DNA of 64,000 nt, taken from the NCBI RefSeq assembly GCF_038024105.1, contig NZ_CP150661.1, forward strand, positions 496,001 to 560,000, in the 5' to 3' direction. Below the pieces are notes generated by a model, which saw only the letters and a program-made list of their open reading frames with translations, made no database searches and had not been told where the DNA came from. How positions within the stretch are numbered: position 1 is the stretch's first letter; each line of letters starts with the position of its first letter. Both the position numbers and the translations under genes were made by a program. This document shows, piece after piece, positions 34,413 to 42,841 of this stretch. Source of the stretch: Polaribacter butkevichii. GTDB taxonomy: Bacteria; Bacteroidota; Bacteroidia; Flavobacteriales; Flavobacteriaceae.

Positions 34413-35303
34413 ATGGCAAATATTACATGTTTTGGCGAAGTGCTTTTGGACGTGTTTCCAACGCACAAAAAAATAGGAGGAGCTCCTTTAAACGTTGCAG
34501 TAAGATTACAATCTTTAGATAATAATGTATATATAATAACTAGGGTTGGAGCAGATGATAATGGTCAAAAAATTAAGGATTTTATTAAGGAAAATAACGT
34601 TAACAAAGTAGCCTTACAAGTAGATGAAAATCTAAAAACAGGAAAAGTTAAAGTAATACTAGATGATAAAGGTTGTGCTTCTTATGACATTATGTTTCCT
34701 AGGGCTTGGGATCAAATTGAATTGACAGAAAGTGCAAAGAAAATAGTTAAGGTTTCAGATGCTTTTGTTTTTGGTAGTTTGGTGGCTAGAGATGAAGTCT
34801 CTAGAAATACACTGTATGAACTTTTAAAAATAGCAAACTATAAAATTTTTGATGTTAATCTTAGAGCACCTTATTATAATATAGATGGTTTAAGTTATTT
34901 AATGAAGGAAGCTAATTTTATTAAATTTAATGATGATGAAATTTTTGAAATTTCAAAAGGATTAAATTTTTCATCAAATTCATTAGAAAAAAATATTCAA
35001 TTTATAGCAGAAGCTACAGACACTAAATCTATTTGTGTTACAAAAGGTAGTGCAGGTGCAATACTTTATTATGATGACAAATTTTATTATAATAGTGGTT
35101 ATTCAATAGAAGTTAAAGATACAGTAGGTGCTGGAGATTCTTTTTTAGCTTCTTTAATAAATAAATTATTAAAAGAGGTTGATCCTCAAGAAGCGTTAGA
35201 TTTTGCTTGTGCTGTTGGTGCCATTGTTGCAAGTAGTGAAGGCGCAAATCCTGAAATTAAAGAAAGTGATATTTTAAACTTTATTGCACAAAAGACTGTT
35301 TAA
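34413..35303 (+). CDS. PfkB-family fructokinase
   Basis: A 296-residue ribokinase-fold sugar kinase. It has CFGEVLLDVFP at the start, the sugar-binding GGAPLNVAV (22-30) and the anion hole and catalytic base GAGD (239-242) in DTVGAGDSF. It would phosphorylate fructose made by the mannitol dehydrogenase, giving fructose 6-phosphate for glycolysis. Its ATG immediately follows the dehydrogenase stop, so the two are coupled. It is the last gene of the operon, before a strong terminator. Confidence 0.87.
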   Translation: MANITCFGEVLLDVFPTHKKIGGAPLNVAVRLQSLDNNVYIITRVGADDNGQKIKDFIKENNVNKVALQVDENLKTGKVKVILDDKGCASYDIMFPRAWDQIELTESAKKIVKVSDAFVFGSLVARDEVSRNTLYELLKIANYKIFDVNLRAPYYNIDGLSYLMKEANFIKFNDDEIFEISKGLNFSSNSLEKNIQFIAEATDTKSICVTKGSAGAILYYDDKFYYNSGYSIEVKDTVGAGDSFLASLINKLLKEVDPQEALDFACAVGAIVASSEGANPEIKESDILNFIAQKTV

Positions 35304-35332
35304 AAGCAACGTTGTACATAATTAGTATTAGC

Positions 35333-35372
35333 AGAGGCTGTCTAAAAAGAATATCTTTTTTAGACAGCCTCT
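35333..35372 (+). terminator. intrinsic terminator of the polyol operon
   Basis: AGAGGCTGTCTAAAAAGA (35333-35350) pairs with the complementary arm 35354-35372, with one bulged T, followed by TTTTTG. It also lies just past the stop of the convergent EamA gene and could serve both. Confidence 0.88.
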
Positions 35373-35379
35373 TTTTTGT

Positions 35380-36279
35380 TTAAGAATATAATATTAAAAA
35401 TACCCCCAATAGAATACCGAATAAAGGAACCAATTTTTTACGTTTATTTTGTTCTTTAAATAGCAATCCACCAACTACAACTGCAATTAAAATCTGACTC
35501 CTTTTGATGGCCGATAATAACATAATTAATGCATCAGGATCTTGTAAAGCTTTAAAATAAAAGTAGTCTGCTGTTTGTAATAAAATTCCCACTGCGGGTA
35601 TAGACCATCTAAATTTAAAGGCTTTTCTTTTATCAGCATAAGGAAACCAAGTTATAGATAAAATTATTAATAAAATTAGAATGGTGTAGAAGCAAAACCA
35701 AAATTGTAATGTTTGTGGGTTTAAGCTTAAGTTCTGAATTAAAAATTTATCATACAATCCACTAGAAGCTCCTAAAAAGGTTGCACCGATAATGGCAAAA
35801 ATCCATTTATTTCTTTTAAAGTTAATGCCTTCCTTTTTTCCAATTTTAGAATATAATAGAACAGAAAAGATAATAAGAAAGAAACCAACCCATTGCAGTG
35901 GATTTGGTTTTTCTTGATAAATAAAAATGGCACCTATAAACGTAAAAAAAGGGCCTGCAGATCTAATTGGGGTTACAATAGTAATTGGTAAATGTTTTAA
36001 TGCTTGATATGCTAAAACCCAAGAAGCTGCCATTATCATCGATTTTATAAAAATAAACCCATGAATAGTCCAAGGAATATTTTTTATATAAAATCCTATC
36101 TTTTGCATATAATTTGGATTCCAAATAGATCCCAAATAGAAGGGAAGTATCAATAAAAAACCAGCAGAAATAGTTCCCAACAATACAGGGAAAACCTCAT
36201 TACCTTGTACGGCATGTTTTTTACATAAATTGTGTAATCCTAAAAATAAAGCAGCTAAAAGTCCTAAGTACATCCACAT
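35380..36279 (-). CDS. EamA/DMT-family transporter
   Basis: A 299-residue membrane protein with ten predicted hydrophobic helices in two halves, the layout of the drug/metabolite transporter superfamily. The first-half signature (SWVLAYQALKHLPITIVTPIRSAGPFFTFIGAIF shortened: YQALKHLPI, IRSAGPFFTFIGA) and the EKPNPLQWVGF motif are typical of EamA repeats. Substrate unknown. It converges on the polyol operon and may have no functional relation to it. Confidence 0.8.
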   Translation of the reverse strand: MWMYLGLLAALFLGLHNLCKKHAVQGNEVFPVLLGTISAGFLLILPFYLGSIWNPNYMQKIGFYIKNIPWTIHGFIFIKSMIMAASWVLAYQALKHLPITIVTPIRSAGPFFTFIGAIFIYQEKPNPLQWVGFFLIIFSVLLYSKIGKKEGINFKRNKWIFAIIGATFLGASSGLYDKFLIQNLSLNPQTLQFWFCFYTILILLIILSITWFPYADKRKAFKFRWSIPAVGILLQTADYFYFKALQDPDALIMLLSAIKRSQILIAVVVGGLLFKEQNKRKKLVPLFGILLGVFLILYS

Positions 36280-36715
36280 AATGCGCGCGAAGATAGTAGA
36301 ATCAAAAAAATATGAAACAGTTAATAATTAGTATTTTATTTAAAATTAAAAACAGCAATTAAAATTTTGGTTAACTTATTGTGAGATAGTATTTTACTTT
36401 TTATTTAATGATTATTATTAAAAAGTTATTTTTTTAATAACAAACTTTTTCAATCTTTTAGGAGAATAAACGCTATCTTTTGTAAGAATTTTAAGAAAGT
36501 ACCTAAATGCAGGTTTTTTAATTAAAAAAAGCTCTTTTATTGTTGTTTTTTATAGATTTCACCATTGTTTTCGTCTTTTTAACAAATAAATGCATATCAA
36601 TTATATCCTTATTATTGATTTATTAAAGATTTGGTATCAATTTATTGTTATTAATGTAAAAAAATAAATGAAATAAAATTACTATTACAATAATCGCAAC
36701 ATATTTTAAAAATCA
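36280..36715. other. AT-rich intergenic region, no gene seen
   Basis: About 440 bp with very low GC between divergent genes. No open frame, tRNA or clear hairpin of note was found. It presumably holds the promoter of the EamA gene and upstream control sequence for the ATP-grasp gene. Confidence 0.5.
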
Positions 36716-36746
36716 TTGACATTTTCATAAAACTAATTTATATTTA
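36716..36746 (+). promoter_or_regulatory. candidate promoter of the ATP-grasp/alpha-E pair
   Basis: TTG (36716-36718) and TATATTTA (36739-36746) are spaced 20 nt apart, near the Bacteroidota -33/-7 pattern, with one mismatch in the -7 box. Transcription would start near 36752, about 12 nt before the TTG start codon. Confidence 0.45.
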
Positions 36747-36763
36747 CTAAAAAATTATAAGAT

Positions 36764-38230
36764 TTGAAAAAAACTACAACACTACCGCTATTTTCAACTT
36801 ACGAATTAGATTCTAGATTTTATGATGAGCTCTTTAATAAGAATAATGAAATAAGAGAAGTTTATAAAACTTTGTATAATTTATTTGGATCTTATTCTGT
36901 TTCAGAATTTGATCGTTTAAATAAAAAAGCAAAAGATTCTTTTTTTAATCTCGGAATTACGTTTCAGGTTTATGGTGAGAAGGAGGTAAAAGAGAAAATT
37001 TTTCCTTTCGATTTATTTCCAAGAATTATTAATAATAAAGAATGGACTACCATAGAGAAAGGTGTTTTACAAAGAAGCAAAGCATTAAATCTTTTTCTTT
37101 GGGATATTTATCATGATCAGAAAATTATAAAACAAGGTATTGTACCTAAAGATTTAATTGATTCTTCTGTAAATTTTTTACCTCAAATGAAAGGGTTAGA
37201 TCCTCCTGGAGGAATTTACAACCATATATCTGGTACCGATTTAATAAAGCATGCTGATGGTAATTATTATGTTTTAGAAGATAATATAAGATGTCCTTCT
37301 GGAGTAAGTTATGTTATAGGAAATAGAACAGCTGTAAAACATGCGTTGTTTGGTGTTTTTAATCAATATAAAGCACATACAGTGGTAGATTATGGATCTA
37401 AGTTATTAGAAACAATGGAGTCTGTAAAACCTAATGGAGTAGATGCGCCTGTTTGCGTTATTATTACGCCTGGTGTTTATAACTCTGCTTATTATGAGCA
37501 TTCCTTTTTGGCAAAACAAATGGGGGTTGTTTTAGTAGAAGGTAGAGACTTATTTGTAGAAAATGGTTTTGTATACATGAGAACTATTTATGGACCAGAA
37601 AAAGTAGATGTTATTTATAGAAGAATAGATGATTTGTATTTAGATCCTTTGGTTTTTAAAAAGGATTCTATGTTGGGGGTTCCTGGTTTGTTTTCTGTCT
37701 ATTTAAAAGGAAATGTAACTTTAGTAAACGCTCCTGGTACAGGTGTTGCAGATGATAAAGCTGTTTACACCTATATGCCACAAATTATTAAATATTATTT
37801 AGATGAAGAACCAATCTTAAACAATGTACACACCTATCATTGTAGTAGAAAAGACGAATTAAAGTATGTGCTAGAAAATATAGATAAGTTGGTTGTGAAA
37901 CCTGTTGATGAGTCTGGTGGATATGGAATTTCTATTGGTAGTAAATTAACAAAAGAAGAAATAGAAACGGTTAAAAAAACAATATTAGCAGCCCCTAGAA
38001 AATATATAGCACAACCTATTATGTCTTTATCTACACACCCAACGTATATAGATGATAATGAATCTTTTGAGTCTAGGCACGTAGATTTAAGAACTTTTAC
38101 CTTATTGGGAAAAGACATCGATTTTGTATTAAAAGGAGGCTTGTCTAGAGTTGCGCTTAAGAAAGGAAATTTAATAGTAAATTCATCTCAAGGTGGTGGT
38201 TCTAAAGACACTTGGGTTTTAAAAAAATAA
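36764..38230 (+). CDS. circularly permuted type 2 ATP-grasp protein
   Basis: A 488-residue circularly permuted ATP-grasp enzyme (DUF404/DUF407). Likely ATP and metal site residues include Glu172, Asp173 and Asn174 (VLEDNIRCPSG), VVKP with the glycine-rich GGYG (385-388), Arg438/Asp441/Arg443 (RHVDLRTF) and SSQGGGSKDTW at the end. ATP-grasp enzymes join a carboxylate to an amine or thiol. The start codon is TTG: an in-frame TAA lies at 36758 and the next Met is over 130 residues in. It pairs with the alpha-E gene 6 bp downstream. Confidence 0.88.
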   Translation: MKKTTTLPLFSTYELDSRFYDELFNKNNEIREVYKTLYNLFGSYSVSEFDRLNKKAKDSFFNLGITFQVYGEKEVKEKIFPFDLFPRIINNKEWTTIEKGVLQRSKALNLFLWDIYHDQKIIKQGIVPKDLIDSSVNFLPQMKGLDPPGGIYNHISGTDLIKHADGNYYVLEDNIRCPSGVSYVIGNRTAVKHALFGVFNQYKAHTVVDYGSKLLETMESVKPNGVDAPVCVIITPGVYNSAYYEHSFLAKQMGVVLVEGRDLFVENGFVYMRTIYGPEKVDVIYRRIDDLYLDPLVFKKDSMLGVPGLFSVYLKGNVTLVNAPGTGVADDKAVYTYMPQIIKYYLDEEPILNNVHTYHCSRKDELKYVLENIDKLVVKPVDESGGYGISIGSKLTKEEIETVKKTILAAPRKYIAQPIMSLSTHPTYIDDNESFESRHVDLRTFTLLGKDIDFVLKGGLSRVALKKGNLIVNSSQGGGSKDTWVLKK

Positions 38231-38236
38231 AGAAAT

Positions 38237-39256
38237 ATGTTAGCAAGAGTAGCCAATAACCTTTTTTGGATGGGGAGATATATTGAACGTTCAGAGCACC
38301 TAGCAAGGTTTTTAAACGTTAATTACTTTTCTTCTTTAGATGCACCAGATGAATTATCACAATCTAGGCAATTTGTATTGCGTTCTGTAATGTATATGTC
38401 TGCAGATGAAATTATAGATGCTGATATTATATTAGACGAAGAAGCGGTTTTGTTTAATGTTGGGTTAAATTTAGAAAAGCCTTATTCCATAGTAAATACG
38501 TTTATAAATGCACACGAAAATGCCCGTAGTTCTAGAGATTTAATCTCAACAGAATTATTTGAATGTATCAATACTGTAAATCATAGAATAAAAACATATC
38601 CAATAGATCAGTTTGTAAAAAGTGGGTTGTATGATTTTACATCTATTATCACGCAATCTGCATCAGATGCAAGAAGTAAAATTAAAAGTACACTTTTACA
38701 TGATGAAGTTTATGCTATTATTATGTTGGGTGTTTATTTAGAAAGAGCTATTCAAGTATCAAGAATTATAAATTCTAAGCTAAGTGATGTTGCTGCTTCT
38801 AAAGAACTTTACGGAGAATTAGCGGGTAATTACCAATGGTCTACACTTTTAAAATGTGTTTCTACACACGATATGATGCGCCGTTTCTATAAAAAAACGC
38901 CGACTAGAAAAACATCCTTAGAGTTTATTATTTTAAATAAAAAGTGTCCTAGGTCTATAAAAAACTGTTTGTTTCAAATCTATAAATATATTTGTATTAT
39001 TTCTAGGAATAAGGTAATTTCTGATGATTCTGCGGCCTTTTTAATTGGTAAAATAAAAGCAGAGTTTGAGTATAAATTATTTGCAGATATTGATGATAAT
39101 TTAGAAGAGTTTATTGCGGATTTAATAAAGAAATTAATTTTAATAGCATCAAAATTAGAAGAGAACTACTTTAATATTACAGACCCTAGTTTTGTAAAAG
39201 AACAAGAAAATAAGGGAGAAGAAGAAACAAAAACTCAAACACAAGAACAGAAATAA
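38237..39256 (+). CDS. alpha-E domain-containing protein
   Basis: A 339-residue, mostly alpha-helical protein (DUF403) starting MLARVANNLFWMGRYIERSEHLAR, the conserved N-terminus of the alpha-E family. The charged tail (residues 320-339, Glu/Lys/Gln/Thr) is probably disordered. The domain is almost always found next to or fused to the circularly permuted ATP-grasp domain. It may serve as a partner or scaffold for it; its biochemical role is unknown. It ends before a terminator shared with the convergent transglutaminase gene. Confidence 0.88.
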   Translation: MLARVANNLFWMGRYIERSEHLARFLNVNYFSSLDAPDELSQSRQFVLRSVMYMSADEIIDADIILDEEAVLFNVGLNLEKPYSIVNTFINAHENARSSRDLISTELFECINTVNHRIKTYPIDQFVKSGLYDFTSIITQSASDARSKIKSTLLHDEVYAIIMLGVYLERAIQVSRIINSKLSDVAASKELYGELAGNYQWSTLLKCVSTHDMMRRFYKKTPTRKTSLEFIILNKKCPRSIKNCLFQIYKYICIISRNKVISDDSAAFLIGKIKAEFEYKLFADIDDNLEEFIADLIKKLILIASKLEENYFNITDPSFVKEQENKGEEETKTQTQEQK

Positions 39257-39264
39257 TAATTTTG

Positions 39265-39311
39265 GCTCTTTTTGTTTCTTTTAATAGGTTTTAAAAAGAA
39301 ACAAAAAGAGC
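39265..39311. terminator. bidirectional terminator between the two halves of the ATP-grasp cluster
   Basis: GCTCTTTTTGTTTCTTTT (39265-39282) and AAAAGAAACAAAAAGAGC (39294-39311) form a perfect 18-bp stem, with T-runs available in both directions. It separates the plus-strand pair from the minus-strand operon. Confidence 0.88.
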
Positions 39312-39322
39312 TTTTTTAGAAT

Positions 39323-40243
39323 TTAAAATTGAGATTGTTGCTGACTTTGATGGTTTTTAGCTGGTCTTAAATCTACAGAAACATCCATAGTACTTTTACC
39401 TGTACTATAAATTACACCTTTTAATGGAGGTACATCATAATAATCTCTACCATGTGCAACTACAATGTGTTGATTTTTTGGTATTTGATTGTTAGTTGGG
39501 TCAAAATCTACCCAACCCAAAGTAGGTATAAATACAGAAAACCAAGCATGAGAAGCATCTGTACCAATCAATTTTTCTTTACCCTCTGGAGCTACTGTTT
39601 CTATATAACCACTAACATATCTTGCAGGTAAGCCCATAGACCTAACACAAGCAATGGCAATTTGCGCAAAATCTTGGCAAACACCTTTTTTCTCTTTCAT
39701 TACTTCTTTTAATGGTGTAGCTATGTTTGTAAAACCAGCAACAAAATCAAAATCAGTAAAAATACGTTGCATTAATTCATAAGAAGCCTCGTATAAAGAT
39801 CTTTCTGGTTTAAAAGAAACCAATGCATATTCTTTAATTACAGTACTCATATCAGAAATTAAAGGAGAGACTAATACAAATTGTCTTGCTTCAATAATGT
39901 CTGGTTGTATTCCTTTTAATAATTCTAAAGATTCTGCTACAGTCACTTTTTTTCCTTCCACAAAATTTTCTCCTTCTATTTGAAGGTTGTAATCTCTAGC
40001 AACTTTACTACGTGCGATAACAATTAGTTCTTCATGATTTTGCTGTATCGAAAAGCGTGTAACCGTATTACCAAAAAAGTCTAGTCTTTCAGAAATGTCT
40101 GTAGGAGTTGGGCTTATTTCTAATTTGTATTCTAAAACAGTTTGTCCTTTAAAAGTTTTAGGCTTTAAGGTGGTTATATTATGACAAAACGAAGCGCCGT
40201 TTTCATAACTATATTTTGTTTTATGCCAAAGATCAAAAATCAT
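39323..40243 (-). CDS. transglutaminase-like cysteine protease family protein
   Basis: A 306-residue protein with an N-terminal beta-sandwich (about 1-90) and a transglutaminase-like core. The Cys-His-Asp triad is intact: Cys189 (KKGVCQDFA), His232 (DASHAWFSVF) and Asp248 (WVDFDPT). Bacterial members are usually peptidases or amide-bond transferases. It has no signal peptide, so it acts in the cytoplasm, with the ATP-grasp enzymes. It begins 1 bp after the fused ATP-grasp/alpha-E gene and is in the same operon. Confidence 0.88.
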   Translation of the reverse strand: MIFDLWHKTKYSYENGASFCHNITTLKPKTFKGQTVLEYKLEISPTPTDISERLDFFGNTVTRFSIQQNHEELIVIARSKVARDYNLQIEGENFVEGKKVTVAESLELLKGIQPDIIEARQFVLVSPLISDMSTVIKEYALVSFKPERSLYEASYELMQRIFTDFDFVAGFTNIATPLKEVMKEKKGVCQDFAQIAIACVRSMGLPARYVSGYIETVAPEGKEKLIGTDASHAWFSVFIPTLGWVDFDPTNNQIPKNQHIVVAHGRDYYDVPPLKGVIYSTGKSTMDVSVDLRPAKNHQSQQQSQF

Positions 40244-40244
40244 A

Positions 40245-42815
40245 TTAATTAGAAATTTTTCTATCTACCAACTGTTTCTGTTGTTGAGAGTGGTTAAAGT
40301 AAGTGTCTGAAACGGACAACGAAGTAGTATTTAATAAATCGCTTAAATCAGATAATAATTCATCTAAATTTTTACGCATATTAGAAGTTTCATCAATTTC
40401 TAAAATTTCTTTTAGCGATAAGCTTTGTATTTTAGTAATTACGGTATCAATATTTTTCTGACAAGCGGTCATTTCTAAAGATGCATTTGCTTTTGGTAAT
40501 CTATCAATATCTTTTTTAATTCGATGTACTTGATACATTAAAGATCTAGAATACTCTTTATCTAAAAGTAATAATTTTAGTACATTTTCTATACTTAAAT
40601 AAGATTTGTAACTGTATCTGTAAATATTTAAACTCTCATGACTATTTAAAAGTGATTCTAAAATTTCGTATTCTAATTCTTCATTATAATTTACAATGAT
40701 TAAAGATCTAAATTTTTCGATGGTCATAGAAGCTTGCTCTATCTGCAAACCGATAAAGTAGAGTAGGAGTCCTTGTCTTACTAAAATACTTTCTTCTGAT
40801 AAAGCCATAAAAGCAATAAGTCTGGTAATAATTTTATCAAAGAATTTAGATAAAGTACTAGCAGAGTAACTTTCTTCTTCTTTTAATTTGACCAATTGTT
40901 TCTGAATTCCATCAAAAACTCTCCACATATCTTTAGACCACAAGTTTCTTAAAGAATAATAAGAGTTGTTAAAGCTTTGCATAGACTGTGCAAAACCACC
41001 AATTCTTTGGTTATCTAAAGTAAGTGCTTTAATTTCTTTTAGCGGATTTTTTAAAGCTTCTTCTGCTTTTTCTCCAGTAAAACCAGGAAAAGTAGATGTT
41101 ATATTGGTAATAGATTGAAATAATATTTTTAAACTTTCTGATTCTGATTTTCGATCATTGTTGTATTGTACATGTGTCATTTGGTTTAAAACCATTCTTA
41201 AATACCTTGCAGTAAACAACGTTCTACCTAAATACCTACCAGACCAATACAAGTTTTCTGCTGTATTACTTGGCACATCATTAATGCTTTCTGTGTGGTT
41301 AGAGGTTGTTTTGTTCCAAGAATAGTTTTGCAGATAATTTTGTTTTTTATCAGAAACAATCCAAAAATCTTTACTAGTTCCTCCACGTTGGTTAGAAACA
41401 AATAGTTCTTCTCGTTCTGCAGCAACTCTAACCAAACCACCTGGCATTATGCTATAACCATTTTGTTTAGCAATAGAAAAAGTTCTACATAAAATTTTAC
41501 GTGGTTCTAATTTTTCTCCCACAAAGTTAGGAGCTGTAGAAAAGGATATTTTTTCTTGAGCAACAAATCTATTCGGATTTTCTAAAATCTCTGCTTTTAA
41601 ATCTTTTAGTTCTTCCTTACTTAAAAATTCACAGAAATAAATATGTTCTCTATGCGATCTGTCTATTCTTTTTACCACATAAGAAGGCAGGTCTTCTAGT
41701 ACATGTTTTCGTTCTTTTTCTTGTCCGCACCACCACGAAGCAATTTGTGGTAAAATCAATTTTTCTTTTAAGAAGAATTCACAGATGTTTTCCATAAATG
41801 GGATGAGGGCAGGGTTTTCTAAAATACCACTTCCAATAGGGTTTACGATGGCAACATTTTGTAAACGTACTACTTCTAATAAACCAGCAACTCCTAAATA
41901 AGAATCTTCCTTTAATTCTAAAGGATCCATAAAATTATCATCTACACGTCTTAAAATAACATCAACTTGTTTTAATCCTTTTAAAGATTTTAACCAAACT
42001 TTACCGTGTCTTACCACTAAATCATTTCCTTTTACCAGAGGATGCCCTAAAAATGAAGATAAAAAGGAATGTTCAAAATAAGTTTCATTATGTGGCCCTG
42101 GTGTTAAAATAACCACCATTGGATTTTCTTTATTCGACGGAGCAACATTCAACAATAATTTGTTAAAATCATTAAAGAAAGTAGAGGGTTGTTTTACATT
42201 GATATTGTTAAATATCTCAGGAATAATTTTACTTGTAGAAAATCTGTTTTCTAAAGCATATCCCATACCAGAAGGCGCTTGTGTTCTATCATTTACAACC
42301 CACATTCTGCCATCTGGACCTCTCGCTAAATCTACTGCATGTACCAGTAATTGTTTTGCTGTTTTATATTCAATTTGATCACAAGAACGTAAAAAACCAC
42401 GATGGGCGTAAATTACTTCTGGCGGAATAATTCCGTTTTTAAGCAATTCACGTTTTCCGTATAAATCTTTTAAAATTAGGTTTAAAAGCTCAGATCTTTG
42501 TTGAATTCCTTTTTCAACTTCTGTCCATTCTTTTTGATGAATTATAAACGGTACTACATTTAAATTCCAAGGTCTATTTAATCCTTTAGGATCATTATAT
42601 ACATTGTAAGTAACACCGTTTTCTGCTAAAAGCCAATCTATATCAGCTTGTTTAGAAGCTAATTCTTTGGGACCAATTTTTTGTAAATTGTCTAATAAAA
42701 TTTTCCAATCCGATTTTTCGTCCATCTTAGAGATTAATAATTCGTCATATTTCGTTTTATTTAAAAAATAATCATATAAAATTGTCTTCTCAACTTTTTT
42801 GTCTTCTATCATCAT
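40245..42815 (-). CDS. fused circularly permuted ATP-grasp / alpha-E protein with altered ATP-grasp motifs
   Basis: An 856-residue fusion. Residues about 40-490 align with the stand-alone ATP-grasp protein at 36764; residues about 515-830 align with the alpha-E protein (ENLYWSGRYLGRTLFTAR). Several conserved positions differ from the stand-alone copy: LEDN becomes VNDR (174-177), the glycine-rich GGYG after VVK is replaced by SHRE, and RHVDLRTF becomes RKILCRTF. The final QRGGTSKDFW remains. The fused protein may be a non-catalytic or differently active partner. It lies 26 bp after the DUF2126 gene. Confidence 0.85.
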   Translation of the reverse strand: MMIEDKKVEKTILYDYFLNKTKYDELLISKMDEKSDWKILLDNLQKIGPKELASKQADIDWLLAENGVTYNVYNDPKGLNRPWNLNVVPFIIHQKEWTEVEKGIQQRSELLNLILKDLYGKRELLKNGIIPPEVIYAHRGFLRSCDQIEYKTAKQLLVHAVDLARGPDGRMWVVNDRTQAPSGMGYALENRFSTSKIIPEIFNNINVKQPSTFFNDFNKLLLNVAPSNKENPMVVILTPGPHNETYFEHSFLSSFLGHPLVKGNDLVVRHGKVWLKSLKGLKQVDVILRRVDDNFMDPLELKEDSYLGVAGLLEVVRLQNVAIVNPIGSGILENPALIPFMENICEFFLKEKLILPQIASWWCGQEKERKHVLEDLPSYVVKRIDRSHREHIYFCEFLSKEELKDLKAEILENPNRFVAQEKISFSTAPNFVGEKLEPRKILCRTFSIAKQNGYSIMPGGLVRVAAEREELFVSNQRGGTSKDFWIVSDKKQNYLQNYSWNKTTSNHTESINDVPSNTAENLYWSGRYLGRTLFTARYLRMVLNQMTHVQYNNDRKSESESLKILFQSITNITSTFPGFTGEKAEEALKNPLKEIKALTLDNQRIGGFAQSMQSFNNSYYSLRNLWSKDMWRVFDGIQKQLVKLKEEESYSASTLSKFFDKIITRLIAFMALSEESILVRQGLLLYFIGLQIEQASMTIEKFRSLIIVNYNEELEYEILESLLNSHESLNIYRYSYKSYLSIENVLKLLLLDKEYSRSLMYQVHRIKKDIDRLPKANASLEMTACQKNIDTVITKIQSLSLKEILEIDETSNMRKNLDELLSDLSDLLNTTSLSVSDTYFNHSQQQKQLVDRKISN

Positions 42816-42841
42816 AATTCACACTACCTATAAAAACTTCC

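Noticed and set aside
36711..36746. Canonical sigma70 promoter (TTGACA, 17-nt spacer, TATATT)
   Set aside because: The match is good for E. coli, but Bacteroidota primary sigma factors use TTTG/TAnnTTTG. I scored the same bases as a Bacteroidota-type promoter instead.
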